DNA of 64,000 nt, taken from Nepenthes gracilis. Taxonomy: Eukaryota > Streptophyta > Magnoliopsida > Caryophyllales > Nepenthaceae. Position 1 is the first letter of the stretch. Every line of letters begins with the position of its first letter. The stretch spans positions 16,092,626-16,156,625 of the forward strand of contig BSYO01000002.1 in assembly GCA_033239525.1 (NCBI GenBank). The letters are read 5' to 3'. The notes under the pieces are model-generated. The model ran no database searches. It was not told where the DNA came from and saw only the letters and a program-made list of their open reading frames with translations. The translations under genes and the position numbers were made by a program. Shown here one piece after another: positions 34,098 to 45,611 of this stretch.

Positions 34098-35850
34098 GTT
34101 GGGGAGGGACCCAGGCACGACACGGGGGCGACAAGGACATTACTAGGTGAGACAAAGGCACTGCTTGGGTGAGACACGGGTGTAGCAGGGTGCAACAAGG
34201 ATGTCGCTGGGCACGATAAGGAAAATACTGGGTGCCACAAGGGCACAACATGGGTGGTGCTGGATCGACCCAGGCACTACTGGGGATGACACAAGCACTG
34301 TAGGGACGTGATGGGTGCAACAAGGGCATTATTGGGGCATGCTGGGGAGCTACTGGGTGCAACAAGGGTGTTCCTGGGGAGCGACCCAGGTACTACTGGG
34401 CGCGACAACAACGTTGTTGGGGCACATCCCCGGTGTGACACAAGCACTTGTGGACTCGACGAGGGAGCTACTGGAGCACGAAAAGTGCGACGCAAGAGTT
34501 GCAGGGAGTAACTAGGGATTGGCACGGGCACGACACAAGTGCTGTTGGGCACGACAAGGGAGATATTAGATGGGACACCAATGCTACCGGGTGCAACAAG
34601 GGCACTGATGGTGTGCGACAAGGGAGCTGCTGGGGCACGTTGGACGTGACAAGTGACACGGGCACTATTGGTTGTGACAAGGGACCGACATGGGTGCAAC
34701 ACAGGTGTGACACTGGCACTGCTGGGCACGACAAGGGCACTTCTGGGGTGCGATAAGGGAGTGGCATAGTCGCGACAAGGCAGCTGTTGGGCAACAAGGC
34801 ATCAACTAGGGCACCTAAGGCTCGACAAGGGCATCAGTGGGGTGTGCTGGGAAGTTGCTGGGTGCAATACGAGCGGTGCTGCGGTGCGAACCAGGCACAG
34901 CCGGGCATGACATGGGGGCGACAAGGGCACTGGTTAGGTGCGACACAAGTGTCATAGGGTGTGACAACGATGCCGTTGGGCACGACAATGAAGCTACTAG
35001 GTCCATAAGGGCATGACACGGGTGGTGTTGGTTCAACCCAGGCATTGCTAGGGATGACACGAGCACCGTAGGGACGCACTTGCCATGGCAAGGGCACTGC
35101 TGGGGCTCGCACGGGAGCTGCTGGGCCCGACAAGAGCGTTCCTGGGGAGCAACCCTAGTGCTGATAGATGCGACAACAATGTTGCTAAGGCTCAACACCG
35201 TCATGACACCAACACTTCTGGGCGCGACAACGGAGCTACTGGAGCACAAAAAGTGTGACGCGGGCGCTGCTTGGAGTGACAATGGACAAGCGCAAGGGTG
35301 ACACTAGCACTGTTTGGCGCGACAAGGGAGCAATTGGGCACGACACTAGCACGCAAGGGCATTCCTTGGAGTACTACTAGGGAGCTGCTGGAGCACGATA
35401 AGCAACGCGGGTGCCACTGGGAATGACAAGGAACCAGCACAGCCGCAACACCAATGCTACTGGGCATGACAGCGGAGCTGCTGGGTGCAACATAGGTGTG
35501 ACAAGGGCATTCCTGGGGTGCAACACGGGTGCGACACCAGCACTGCTTTGTGAGACAAGGGAGTTACTGGAGCATGACAAGCGACAAGGGACCATCATGG
35601 GCGCGACACCAGTGCAGCTTGGCGTGGCAAGGGAGATGGTGGGTGCAACACCGACGTGACACCAGCACTATTAGATGTAACAAGGGAGCTGCCGCAGCAT
35701 GACAGTGATGCAGGCACTGCTGGGGGTGCAAGGGACCAGCACGGGCGCGACACCAGCGTTGCTGGGCGTAACAAGGGAGATACTGGGCGCAACACCAGCA
35801 TGACAACGACATTCCTGGGAGCACTACTGTGTGCGAGAAGTGTGATGAAG
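34098..35850. repeat. GC-rich degenerate minisatellite, duplication copy 2
   Basis: Repeats 30717-32462 with very few differences. Confidence 0.85.
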
Positions 35851-36969
35851 CAGATTTTTTTTTATTTCAAAAATCTTCCCGTCAGAATTCTTCCAAAGCT
35901 AAGTCTCAAGATGAAGAAATCGAGGGAAACAGTCCAAACTGAACCAACACATGCACGAGTACAAAGAATAAAGACTTTAAATATGTATATATATATATAT
36001 ATTTTTTTATCTCTTTGTGCCTGTTCTTCGGTTGGCAGTTTGGTAGGCTGGTTAATCCGGAGCTTCTTTTAGTTATGTGGCTGTTGTTTCGACAGCTGGT
36101 GACGATCTTTGTTGAAACCTTTTCCCCTGTATATCTCATTGGTTTCATGATTCTTTCATGGCAAGTCGAGCTTTGCCCTAGCGGCATCATTCATCACTTT
36201 TCCAGTAAAACTCTTGGAATTATTTTCTATTTAGTATGATGAACTTAAAAAGAAAAGTTGATTCAGACCGAGGTCCTGCTGTGACCAGTAGGGTTTTGGT
36301 CTTTAAAAAAAGGGGGGTAAGTTGATCCCGATCTCTTATCCTATAGTGGTGGCTCTGCTTCATGCCATTTCCTGATGCTGATGTTGTTCTCAGGGTAGAA
36401 TTCAGTGGAGATGTAGTTGAAGCAGCTGGTGATGCTGAATTCATGCAAAAATCAATTCAGTTGGTTCTGGTGTGGTGTTTTGATGTACTGGAGCTATGTT
36501 GGTTTAACAGACTGGGGGCTTCACACAAAATCTGGATGGTGCTGCTGCCACAAGCCCAGTTGAAGTAGCTTAGAGAGGTCTACTGTTTTATTCGCTACAA
36601 TCCTCAATGAATAATGATTGCTAATTTCATGTGGACTGGTTCCTGGGGATTTAAATTGCTGTTTTTGCTGAGAAACGAATGTGCTGTTGGGAAGGTGTCT
36701 TCCAGTGCTTGGATGGTGATCCGCCGTCTTGGTGTCCGACTATGGTGGCTCTAATGCCAGATCTTGCTAGTAGTGTAGTTCATTTTGCTGTGCAGCTCGG
36801 ATTTGTGAAGCTTAATGCTGATAAGGCAGCCGGAAGTAGCTGCTGGGGGAAGTGGAAAGCTGCAATTGCTCTCTTTGCTGTGTTCTGCTGAGCTTTCAAA
36901 GGAATCAGTGTTCTGCTGTGTTGCATGGTGCTGAGTTCTGCTGTTCATGCAGCAGTCCACTTGTTTGAG
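35851..36969 (+). other. Non-coding LINE-like 3' body, duplication copy 2
   Basis: As 32451-33582. It ends with TTGAG (36965-36969), the target duplication of LTR C, and appears to continue at 39851. Confidence 0.5.
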
Positions 36970-37110
36970 TGTGAGGTTCCGAATTTAAGAACCTGATATT
37001 AATGAGGTGATTAGTGTGTTGATGATCAATACTAATCTTATGGAATGGATAAGGTTTGGTATCGGAAGAAAAATCGAAAAAGTGTTCGGGTTCGTGCAGC
37101 GGATGCACGG

Positions 37111-37260
37111 CTCGAGCACAAATACCAGTAGCACCTTCGCCTTCTGGCCCCTCGAGCTCCGCTCGAGCTGAAAAACCAGACCCACCGCCGCTCGCTTCCC
37201 GCTCGAGTCACGCTCGAGCAGTGGAAGACCCGTGGTGAGCCCGCTCGCCGCCCGCTCGAG
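37111..37260 (+). promoter_or_regulatory. Phased CTCGAG cluster upstream of the LTR C TATA box
   Basis: Six CTCGAG palindromes start at 37111, 37151, 37162, 37202, 37213 and 37255 (spacings 40, 11, 40, 11, 42). The last ends 12 bp before the TATA box. Also present in copy 1 near 33724-33873. Confidence 0.55.
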
Positions 37261-37272
37261 CGGACGGCGCAG

Positions 37273-37280
37273 TATAAATA
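37273..37280 (+). promoter_or_regulatory. TATA box of LTR C
   Basis: TATAAATA, followed by pyrimidine-rich CCCTCTCTCTCG and repeated AGAGAGAG, as in plant core promoters. Confidence 0.65.
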
Positions 37281-38330
37281 CGCGTCGTCCCTCTCTCTCG
37301 TTCATTTTTGCGTGGCCTAGGGTTTTATAGAGAGAGGGAACCCCGGTTTTAGAGAGAGAAGGAGGGCGAACGAGGCCCGGGAGTCCAGATCCATCCGAGA
37401 GCCAGGTATAAAGTTGAACGCACGCGTCGAGGCAAGTGTTCTCATACTCACTTCTCGTTCTCTTTCGATGTTTTATGTATTTTCGTTGGGTATTTTGTGT
37501 CGATACCCACCGTGGCTGTTAGAATCTTGAAACCCATGAGTATGGGCTAAGGAAAATGTAGTTGTTTGTCCGAATCGTGTCCGATTCGTCCGGGTGGGTT
37601 TCACTGAAACCCTAACCCACGAAAAATTGGGGAATTCCCGTTTTCCTCCAGTGTATCATGAAATTGACCCCAAAATGTGAATCCCCATGTCCCATTGATG
37701 AATTTATGTCTGCCACGGGTTTGATTTCACAAGTTTTGACCCGTTTGCGGAGTCGAGCCCTCTAAACGGGCGCTGTTACTGTTCACCCGAGACCGAAGGT
37801 GATAATTGCGTGTTGTTACCTTTGTAAAATGATGGAATGACCCTAGAATGTGAATCTCCGTGTTCCAATTGTGTGTATATATCGACCGGATGCCAAATCC
37901 CACAAGATTTGACCCGTTCGTGGCATCCGGGAGCCTTAAAAGTTCCCCGTTGTGGATAATCCGAAAATGAATGGGAAGTTGCATACTTTCACCCCCGTGA
38001 TAAGTTAAATCAAACCCAAATGTGAAATCTCGTGTAAAAAGAGTGTGTACGAATCCACCGGATGCCCGATTTCCAAGTATCGAACCGTGTACGGCGTCCG
38101 GGTGTTCAAAATGAGATCCGATCGTGATCACCCAAAACGAAATGAGAAATGTAAAGTGATATGCCTTCAAAATCGTTGTGAAAGGAACATTTAACTGATT
38201 AAACGTAAGTGTAAGCCCCGAATGTGACTCTGTGTGCTGGAGGCAAGGGAATGAGTCTCAGAGGTTTCAAGGTGACTTGTGATCATCTGAGGTATGAAAT
38301 CTAATCTCTGTTGTGAACTTGGAATGATTT

Positions 38331-38419
38331 ATTGTGGATTAAGGGAATTGAGTCCCACCGATTGTGATTAAGGGAATTGAGTCCCACCGATTGTGAATAA
38401 GGGAATTGAGTCCCATTGG
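38331..38419 (+). repeat. 29-bp minisatellite in LTR C, three copies
   Basis: Unit ATTGTGATTAAGGGAATTGA plus GTCCCACCG, copies starting at 38331, 38361 and 38390. Confidence 0.85.
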
Positions 38420-39850
38420 ATATTGAGAATCACGACGTGAATGGAAGGGAGTCCACATTGTGCTTGTGATGATATAATCTCCTGGATGGAAATGTGTGTG
38501 ATGAGATGATCTCCCAGTTGGAGATCTTGTGATGGGAATGAGATTTCCCGAGATGTGATTGTGTGTGGCAAATGTGGGTTTCCCTCTCCAAGTGTTGAAC
38601 CTAATCTTGAAACTAAGATCCTGAGTCGTATGGGTAGTATTCTTTAGTATACCATGTCCACCGCGGTGTGAACCCGAGGAATACTTGGCCACGTATTCCG
38701 GCCACTCGTGGGAGTGGGTGATGTATGTTGTACGCTTTAGAAAACTACTGTGGAAGAACGAGGATTGCCCTGGTCCCCGGGGGTGTGGGGCGTGTTGATC
38801 GACGCTACATATTGAGATGTAGTCGTCTTGGTGATTGTTGCATGGATGCAACCGAGGGTCGTGTGCTACCGACCTAAAATAGTAGCCGTGTCTTTAGAAT
38901 GTGTAGCGAACACATTCCTGTCCTCGTTCTCTCGCATCGTTGGTTAGTACGGTCTACTAGCCAGAGTCCGCAAAGATGATGTAATAATGAAAATGAATAA
39001 TGCTCGAGATATGAACCGCGAGAACTGTGTGAAACCAGTGATTCAAGATGTAGTCGTGAGAACTGTGTTAACCTAGTGGTTCGAGATGAACCGTGTGACC
39101 TGTGGGAAGCTAGTGATTCCAAATAATGACCAATCAGTGTAACCGTGTGAACCGTGAGAATCAAGTGATTCCGGTTGTTTCCTGTTCCCTCTCCTGATTC
39201 TTGATTATGGAGAGTATGTGTTTCCTTCCTCTATTTCAGTTCTTGTACACGCCTTGGAGAATTGTTTATGATTACATTGCTGAGCTGTTAGCTCACTCTT
39301 GCAGTTGTTTTTTTTCCTTTCAGATGAGAACACTTAACTGACGCCGGATAGATAGAGCAAGGAGAGAGGCTTGCTTGATGAGATTGGCTGGACGGTGAGT
39401 GCGCGAAAGCTCTGGACTTAGAGTTGGATCGGATTGCGGACGGCCACTCGGTGTTGAGCGTGGCTCGTTATAGTTATTGTTTTATGGTTTTGTTATGTTT
39501 CCACATTTATGATGATTTAGTATACTTCCGCTCTATATTGATGTTTGGAGTTTTGTTTCATTAAGATGGCATCTCTCTAGATCCAGTATAGTAGCTAGGA
39601 GTACTGTATTGGAGCAATGATGATATGGCAGATTGTGATTCTGTGTGGCGTGTTGTCGGCTTTGTGTGCAAGCCTTTTGATAGACGTGTGCTTGTACAGG
39701 ATGATATTTAACAGGTTATATTTCGATTTTCGTCCGGTTGCAGAGGAAACTCTACCGAATGTTCTGTAGAGTCCATAGTTTAATTATGGGCTTAGGGCTG
39801 TGTTACCATTGACGGAGATTATTCGATGGAGAATAATCCGGTCCGTCACA

Positions 39851-40345
39851 TTGAGTGTGAGGCCTCTTGCCTTTTGTTGAGTGTGAAGTGGCGGTTGTGT
39901 ATGGTGTCTCTGAAGACTGAAGCCTTGATTCTGATTTTGTGACAACTGGTTCTGCTATTTCATCAGAAGTGAACTAGCTTTCGGTGACAGCCGCGGTTGT
40001 TTTTTGTTGTCAAAACCTGATTTTGTTGGTGTCCATGCAAAAGCTATATGATGCTGCTGCCGTGGGCCATGTTTTGAAGCAACAAGGAGCTAGGCTGTTG
40101 TGTTTTTTGCTGAAATCCTTCCAGCTCATTGAATTATGAAGCTGATATAAATTATGGCTGCTGATTTCTAGTGTGGGTGATTGAATATGGTGGCTTGATC
40201 TTATTTGAATTGCATGTTTAGTCTCATGTGTTATAGGCTTTTTCGTTAGTGGCTCCCGGTTTGGTTTTGATTCAATTAACTGGATAGGTGACGGTATGTC
40301 GCCGAGTTAGATGTTGTAAATCTAGCCGCCTTTATCTTGTCTATT
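39851..40345 (+). other. LINE-like 3' body between LTR C and S2
   Basis: TGCTG-rich, non-coding. It appears to continue the 35851-36969 segment and to resume at 43793. Confidence 0.5.
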
Positions 40346-40407
40346 TGTAATGGCCCAGATTCTAAGACATAGAAAGTCCCAGGAGTCGAGGGAAATTGAA
40401 GATTATC

Positions 40408-41310
40408 CGGTCAACTGGCGTTGACCGGAAAATGTAATAAGAAAAGCAATCCGTAAACGGCCAGTTGACCGGAAAATGTAATAAGAAGTTCCAAACCGGC
40501 CTTAAGGTGAAGTTCCAAACCGGCCTTGAGGTGAAATTCCAAACTGGCCTTAAGATAAAAATCCAAACTGGCCCTAAGGTGAAATTCCAAACCGACCTTC
40601 CTTTGATAAAATTCTGTGCTGATTATGTGAAGGAAAATTGCCAGAGTGTTTTGTGTGTGACGTGGCCGAAGTGGCTTTATATGCAGTGAGACCGGAGTGG
40701 CATTGTGGCCTCTTCAAGACCGAAGTGACTCAGAAGCAAGAAGGAGACTGGAGTGGACTTGTGAAGTGATATGAGGCTAGAGTGGCCCTGTGAGGTGGTG
40801 TGAGGCCAGAGTGGCCTCAAGGAGTGGCTTGTCTCTTCTTCTAGGCTGAAGTGGCCAAATAAAATCATAAAAGCCGAAGTTAATATTAAGGCCAACGTTG
40901 GTGTTGATGAAGGAGTCAATGTTGGTGAGAAAGAATAATGGCCGAAGTGAGGAGAAAATGTAATCCGGTCAACGCATGTTGACAAGAAAGCATGAAGGGA
41001 AAACATAATCCGGTCAACTTATGTTGACCGAAAAACGTGGAGGGAAAAGGGAGACCGGAAAATGTTAAAGGTAAGTAAAATCCGATCAACACCAGTTGAC
41101 CGGAATATGTAAGAAGGAGCAACTAAATCCGGCCAATGCCAGTTGACCAGAAACACAAAAGAGAAAACCTAATCCGGTCAACGCTCGTTTACCAGAAATA
41201 AATGATGAACATTTAAGAGCGAATCAAGGCAAAACAAAAGTTGAAAGTACTGAGACAATAGAAAGCCCTAAAAGAAGGCATAACTGGTCAACGCCAGTTG
41301 ACTGAAACAA
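40408..41310 (+). promoter_or_regulatory. W-box pair array of S2
   Basis: About eight pairs of the CCGGTCAAC-N4-GTTGACCGG type (near 40408, 40965, 41010, 41083, 41127, 41175, 41288), upstream of the CTATAAATAG box. Confidence 0.6.
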
Positions 41311-41608
41311 TAAGAAAGCCCCTACGAAAAGTAAAGTTAGAATAACCATGCCTGCAACGCCAGTAAGGAAGCCCTTACGAAAAGTAAAGTCAGAATAACC
41401 ATGCCTGCAACGCCAGTTAACCGAAACAGTAAGGAAGCCCTAACGAAAAGCAAAGTCAGAATAACCTTGCCTGCAACGCCAATTAACCGAAACAGCAAGG
41501 AAGCCCTTATGAAAAGTAAAGTCAGATTGACCATGCCTGAGTGGGTAACCTACTCCTAACCACCCCAAAATGATTGACTTGCCTACCTACTACCGTCAGA
41601 ACAAAGGC

Positions 41609-41618
41609 CTATAAATAG
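41609..41618 (+). promoter_or_regulatory. TATA box of S2
   Basis: CTATAAATAG, identical to S1. Confidence 0.55.
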
Positions 41619-42029
41619 GGAACTAGAGAATTTAAGGAAAAGGGGGAAGGGAAAGCTCTCGGCTAAGCTTTCTGGCGAAAGAACCAAGAAAGAATTCCAC
41701 GGCGGCTCTGAGTAAGGAGATTCAGGCTCTAAGCAAGGAGAATCAGGCAAGTGTACTCACCCTTTTAAATATTATGTTTGTAATGCAAGAGTACTTACCT
41801 TTTTGTTGATCATAAGTTTAATGCAAGTATACGTATGTTTGCAACGCAAGTATGTCTAATTTTGATGAACTCATGTTATGGTATCTATGACATTTGTTCT
41901 GATCATTTGATTTAAGGAAGAATCTTCGTTAATCGCATGTTTAAAAGAAGCTCTGTTATTTCATGATGTCTAATTATTTTATGCACGAAGTATGGTTATT
42001 TGTCGATCTGCATGAACTTCGATAATTGC

Positions 42030-42670
42030 TTGTTTAAGAAAAAGAACTTTGGCTTTTAAGAAAAGGACCTTCGGCTTTTAAGAAAAGAACTCCGGATTTT
42101 GAGAAAAAGACCACCAGCTTTTAAGAAAAGAACTCTGACTTTTGAGAAAAAGACCTCCGATTTTTAAGAAAAGAACTCCGGCTTTTGAGAAAAAGACCTC
42201 CCGTTTTTAAGAAAAGAACTCCGACTTTTGAGAAAAAGACCTCTGGCTTTTAAGAAATGGGCAACTGGCTTTGAGAAGAGAACTCCGGCTTTAAGAGAAA
42301 GAACTCCGACTTTTACGAAAAAGACCTCCGGCCTTTGATAAAAAGAACTCCCGCTTTTGACAAAAAGAACTTCGACTTTTGTTGAAAAGACCTCCGGCTT
42401 TTGAACTCCAGTTTTTGATAAAAAGAACTTTGGCTTTTATTGAAAAGACGTCCAACTTTTGATAAAAAGAACTTCGGCTTTTGAGTAAAGACCTCTGGCT
42501 TTTGTTAGAAAGAACTTTGGCTTTTGATAAAAAGAACTTCAGCTTTTGGGTAAGGACCTCCGGCTTTTGTTAGAAAGAACTCCGGCTTTTGATAAGAAGA
42601 ACTTCGGCCTTTGAGTAAAGACCTCCGACTTTGATAAGTAAGACCTCTGATATTTTGACAAAAGACCTTC
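42030..42670 (+). repeat. AAGAACTCCGGCTTTTGA array in S2
   Basis: About 25 units of 22-28 bp, alternating AAGAACTCCGGC and AAGACCTCCGGC types. Shorter than the S1 array. Confidence 0.85.
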
Positions 42671-43792
42671 GGTTTTAAGATGTTAAAGGAAAGGCTCTAC
42701 GAACTTCAATTATTTGAAGTTAAGAACAAAGGCTATGAGAACAAGGAAAAATGTATGTAATCTGAACAGCAAGTGGAACTCTACAACTTCTGACTTTTGA
42801 TCTATGATGGATGGCCATTAAAAGATATGAACTAAGAACCGAGTTTTCATTAAACTTACTATTAACTGAGTTTCCATTAAACTTACTATTAAAGATGGAT
42901 GAAGGATATTGGAGTGACACTCAAGGACTGCCTCCTGGGCCACGGGGGGGGAGACTTTTGGTGGCATAAGGCTTTCAGATTATGGCCCCGTATGCCGGGT
43001 TAAAGGCATTACCTCCCGCCTCGGGGAACATAATGAGAGGATACGGCTCTAGGTTGTGGGGTAGCACACAACCCTTCATCGATGTTGTCCGCTCCCGTCG
43101 GGTCCCTAAAGATGATAAGTAATTCATTCGGCTTTCTATGAATTTTCTGAAGAAAAGATAACAAGAAGAAGAACCAGGATTTTTGAACTTAAGAAGAATT
43201 GATATGATGACTTTTCGCATGCTAAGTTTATGTTATGAATTTATATTTTGACCTGATGATATGTACGTTAATGTTTTCTGCATGTGGGTACCTTGCTGGG
43301 CCTCGTAGCTCACTCTTAGCTATTTTCAGGTGATGAGAAGCTTATGGATGACGGGAAATGAGAGTAAGGTGGACGAGCCAGGACGGGTAGCTGGCCAGAA
43401 TTATGCATCATGGAAAGAACAGACTCGATGTACTCTCTGTTGATTGTTTTGGGAAGCATTTTGTACAACACTACCGCTGTGAAAGTTAATGAATATAGTA
43501 TGCTTTCGTACGATATTATGGTCTGAGTAATTTTGTGATTCCTAGTGGCATCTCAGCTTGTTTCGGGACCTTCATGTCCGACCGTCCTCTTAATTGGCTG
43601 ATCAAGTAAGAACCAAAAACTTTAAAGACCAACTCAAGGAGTTTGGCTTTAAATGATCCTGTGTACGAAAAGAAAGGTATATATAAAAGAAAAGAAAAAT
43701 TTTATGTCTACCTAATTAGTCTTTATATTGTATATGATGCAAAGGATAGACTTGACAGCGGCCGTATGTGGTGAAATATGGCCGGTCCATCA

Positions 43793-43948
43793 TGCTGTTT
43801 TTTTAGGACTCACGTATTGTTACTCAGAGGTGCTTGGGGCATGCCCCAGTGATTATGTTCTATCTCCAAGTCAGTAAAACACTTGGGGTTAGAACATAAT
43901 TTTTGTACTTTTATTTTTAATTCAAATTTAATTACTTATCAAAAAAAA
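43793..43948 (+). mobile_element. 3' end of a plus-strand LINE-like retroposon
   Basis: Contains the 3' hairpin (43852-43900) and ends TTACTTATC-A(8). It directly abuts the truncated LTR of element D, so the retroposon probably inserted there. Its body is 35,851-43,792, with solo LTRs C and S2 inside. Confidence 0.7.
43852..43900 (+). other. 3' hairpin, best-paired copy
   Basis: ATTATGTTCTA pairs perfectly with TAGAACATAAT, with inner CTCCAAGT/ACTTGGGG and loop CAGTAAAAC. Confidence 0.75.
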
Positions 43949-45399
43949 TGTATATATATTCACAATGCATACACAGGATCATCCAATGCCATGAAATATT
44001 CACAGCTCTAATTCTTTTAACATTTCATTTCATCAAACAAAAATTCTTACAGAGATGCCAATCTAATACCTGATTATAACCAAAAGTTAATAGCAGAAGC
44101 AGATCTATACCAAAATGTATACAAGTGGAATCATAATCATTCATTCATAGTTTGAGATAAAGACATTCAACACTATCAAATTCTTCAAAAATATTCATCA
44201 GGCTTTCCGATTCCAAAATCCCTCCTGACTAAGCTTTGTTTATTCCTACTCGTCCGGTATCAATTCTATTATTTCATCTAGAGAAGAAAAATTATAATAG
44301 GGTGAGCCGAAGCTCAACAAGCCACTAAAAACATGCAATATACATCATGAATGCGATAACATAGAGTTATAGAAAATACCGAGGTTCATTACGAATGCCG
44401 ATTCCAAAGTCCAAGTCCGATATCAAATTTTCAAAGTTCACTATTGGAAGCAAATTTCCAGGGTACAAAATTTCTATATTTTAAAGCTAACTTCCGGAGT
44501 ACAAAGCTCAACGTTAAAATCCGAAGTTCACATTACATTATCTATTTCTGAATTTCATAATGCCATATCATTTTCTTTGACCGAAGGGACCTAGGCTAGT
44601 AGACCCTACCAGCCAAGGGGGAGAGTAATCAATGGTAAATTGTGTTCACTCCATACAATCAAAGGCCATAGTTCGATAATCATATTCATTTCCATTTCCA
44701 TTCAAAATCCGAAGTCTATAGTTCCATATTTCTGTCCTCTCTTTACGTCCCAAGGAGTGGCAGACCACGTATCACTCTATGGACAGAGTTACCGTTGATT
44801 ACAACCGTAACATTCTAAGGCATGTCGGATAACCTTATCTAACTGCTTCACAGTTTTAGGTTCAAAGCACTTATTCAAGGTTGAAACAAAATTCATTATA
44901 TTTTCAAGGCCGGTTTCATAGTTCACTCAATCCATGCTCCAGTTAATATTCAAAAGACCTTTACCCTTTTAATGTTTCAATTTCTATATATACGATTTCC
45001 ATGCAAAGTAGTCCGGTCATAAAATGAACAGAAACATGGGCAAGCATATAAAAATCAATGTGGAGAGCTATATTCATACAAGACAATTCCAGTTGTAATT
45101 TGAACAATAAAGCATGTGCTAAACATGAACAAGTGTCAGGAATTTACAAAACGTGAAACTTAGTTCAGATTCATGCATGCTTTGTGATGAAACTTATACT
45201 TGTCAAAACAATGCCATAGAAAACAAATTCCAAAGTATACTTGTATAAAAACATTATTACAATTTAAACTTCAAAATGGAGGAACATTTGCCTGATTTCT
45301 AAATTCTTTCACCCCAACCGGCCTAAAGCTCCCTCTTCCTCTTCGCCTCTTACTCCTTTCACGGACTTTCTAATTCCTTTTTCAGATTAAGAGCTCAGC

Positions 45400-45407
45400 A
45401 TTTATAG
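45400..45407 (-). promoter_or_regulatory. TATA box of the element D LTR
   Basis: CTATAAAT on the minus strand, about 200 bp after the W-box array in LTR sense. Confidence 0.5.
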
Positions 45408-45611
45408 ATGATGGGCTAGGTGGGAGTGGGTGGGGTTGGTTACCTACTTGTACTTTCCTTTTTTTCTAGAAGGTCAGTGGGATAGGTAATAATGGTTTAC
45501 CTTCTCTGGGTAGTTGGAAGGAGGTTAATGAGGTAGGTAAGTCTATTTCAACTGAAGTCGGTCTTGATCCAATTCCAATCTACTCCGGTTGCTTTTCCAT
45601 TCTCAAAGTCT

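Larger units (their letters stand above)
34098..37484 (+). repeat. 3.38-kb direct tandem duplication, copy 2
   Basis: 3387 bp. The junction shares GTTGGG: copy 1 begins GTTGGGGAGGG at 30717, copy 2 begins the same at 34098, and GTTGGGTATT follows copy 2 at 37485. This is what tandem duplication through 6-bp microhomology would leave. Confidence 0.93.
36970..39850 (+). mobile_element. LTR C, complete solo LTR
   Basis: 2881 bp, TGTGAGGTTCCG to CCGGTCCGTCACA, flanked by a perfect 5-bp duplication TTGAG (36965-36969 and 39851-39855). No internal region. Promoter region with a CTCGAG cluster and a TATA box. Internal minisatellites at 38331-38419 and about 39010-39180 (GAACCGTGTGAAC-type units). 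Confidence 0.9.
40346..43792 (+). mobile_element. S2: plus-strand solo LTR, same family as S1
   Basis: 3447 bp, TGTAATGGCCCAG to GGTCCATCA. Order: AAACCGGCCTTAAGG array (about 40490-40610), W-box pairs, TATA (41609-41618), AAGAACTCCGGC array (42030-42670), conserved 3' part. Flanks CTATT and TGCTG do not form a duplication, so the end may be slightly altered. Confidence 0.82.

Noticed and set aside
33598..34365. 255-residue minus-strand open frame
   Set aside because: It runs across the duplication junction, joining minisatellite translation to antisense LTR C. No domain, and it exists only because of the junction.
35984..36003. TGTATATAT run as the left target duplication matching TGTATATATATT at 43949
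   Set aside because: It would explain the truncated element D LTR, but the run is a simple (TA)n repeat and the sequence to its left does not resemble the missing LTR end.
38339..38851. 170-residue minus-strand frame in LTR C
   Set aside because: It includes the 29-bp minisatellite, is antisense to the LTR and has no recognisable domain.
40341..43797. Target duplication for S2
   Set aside because: CTATT and TGCTG do not match. I left the duplication unassigned instead of shifting the boundaries.
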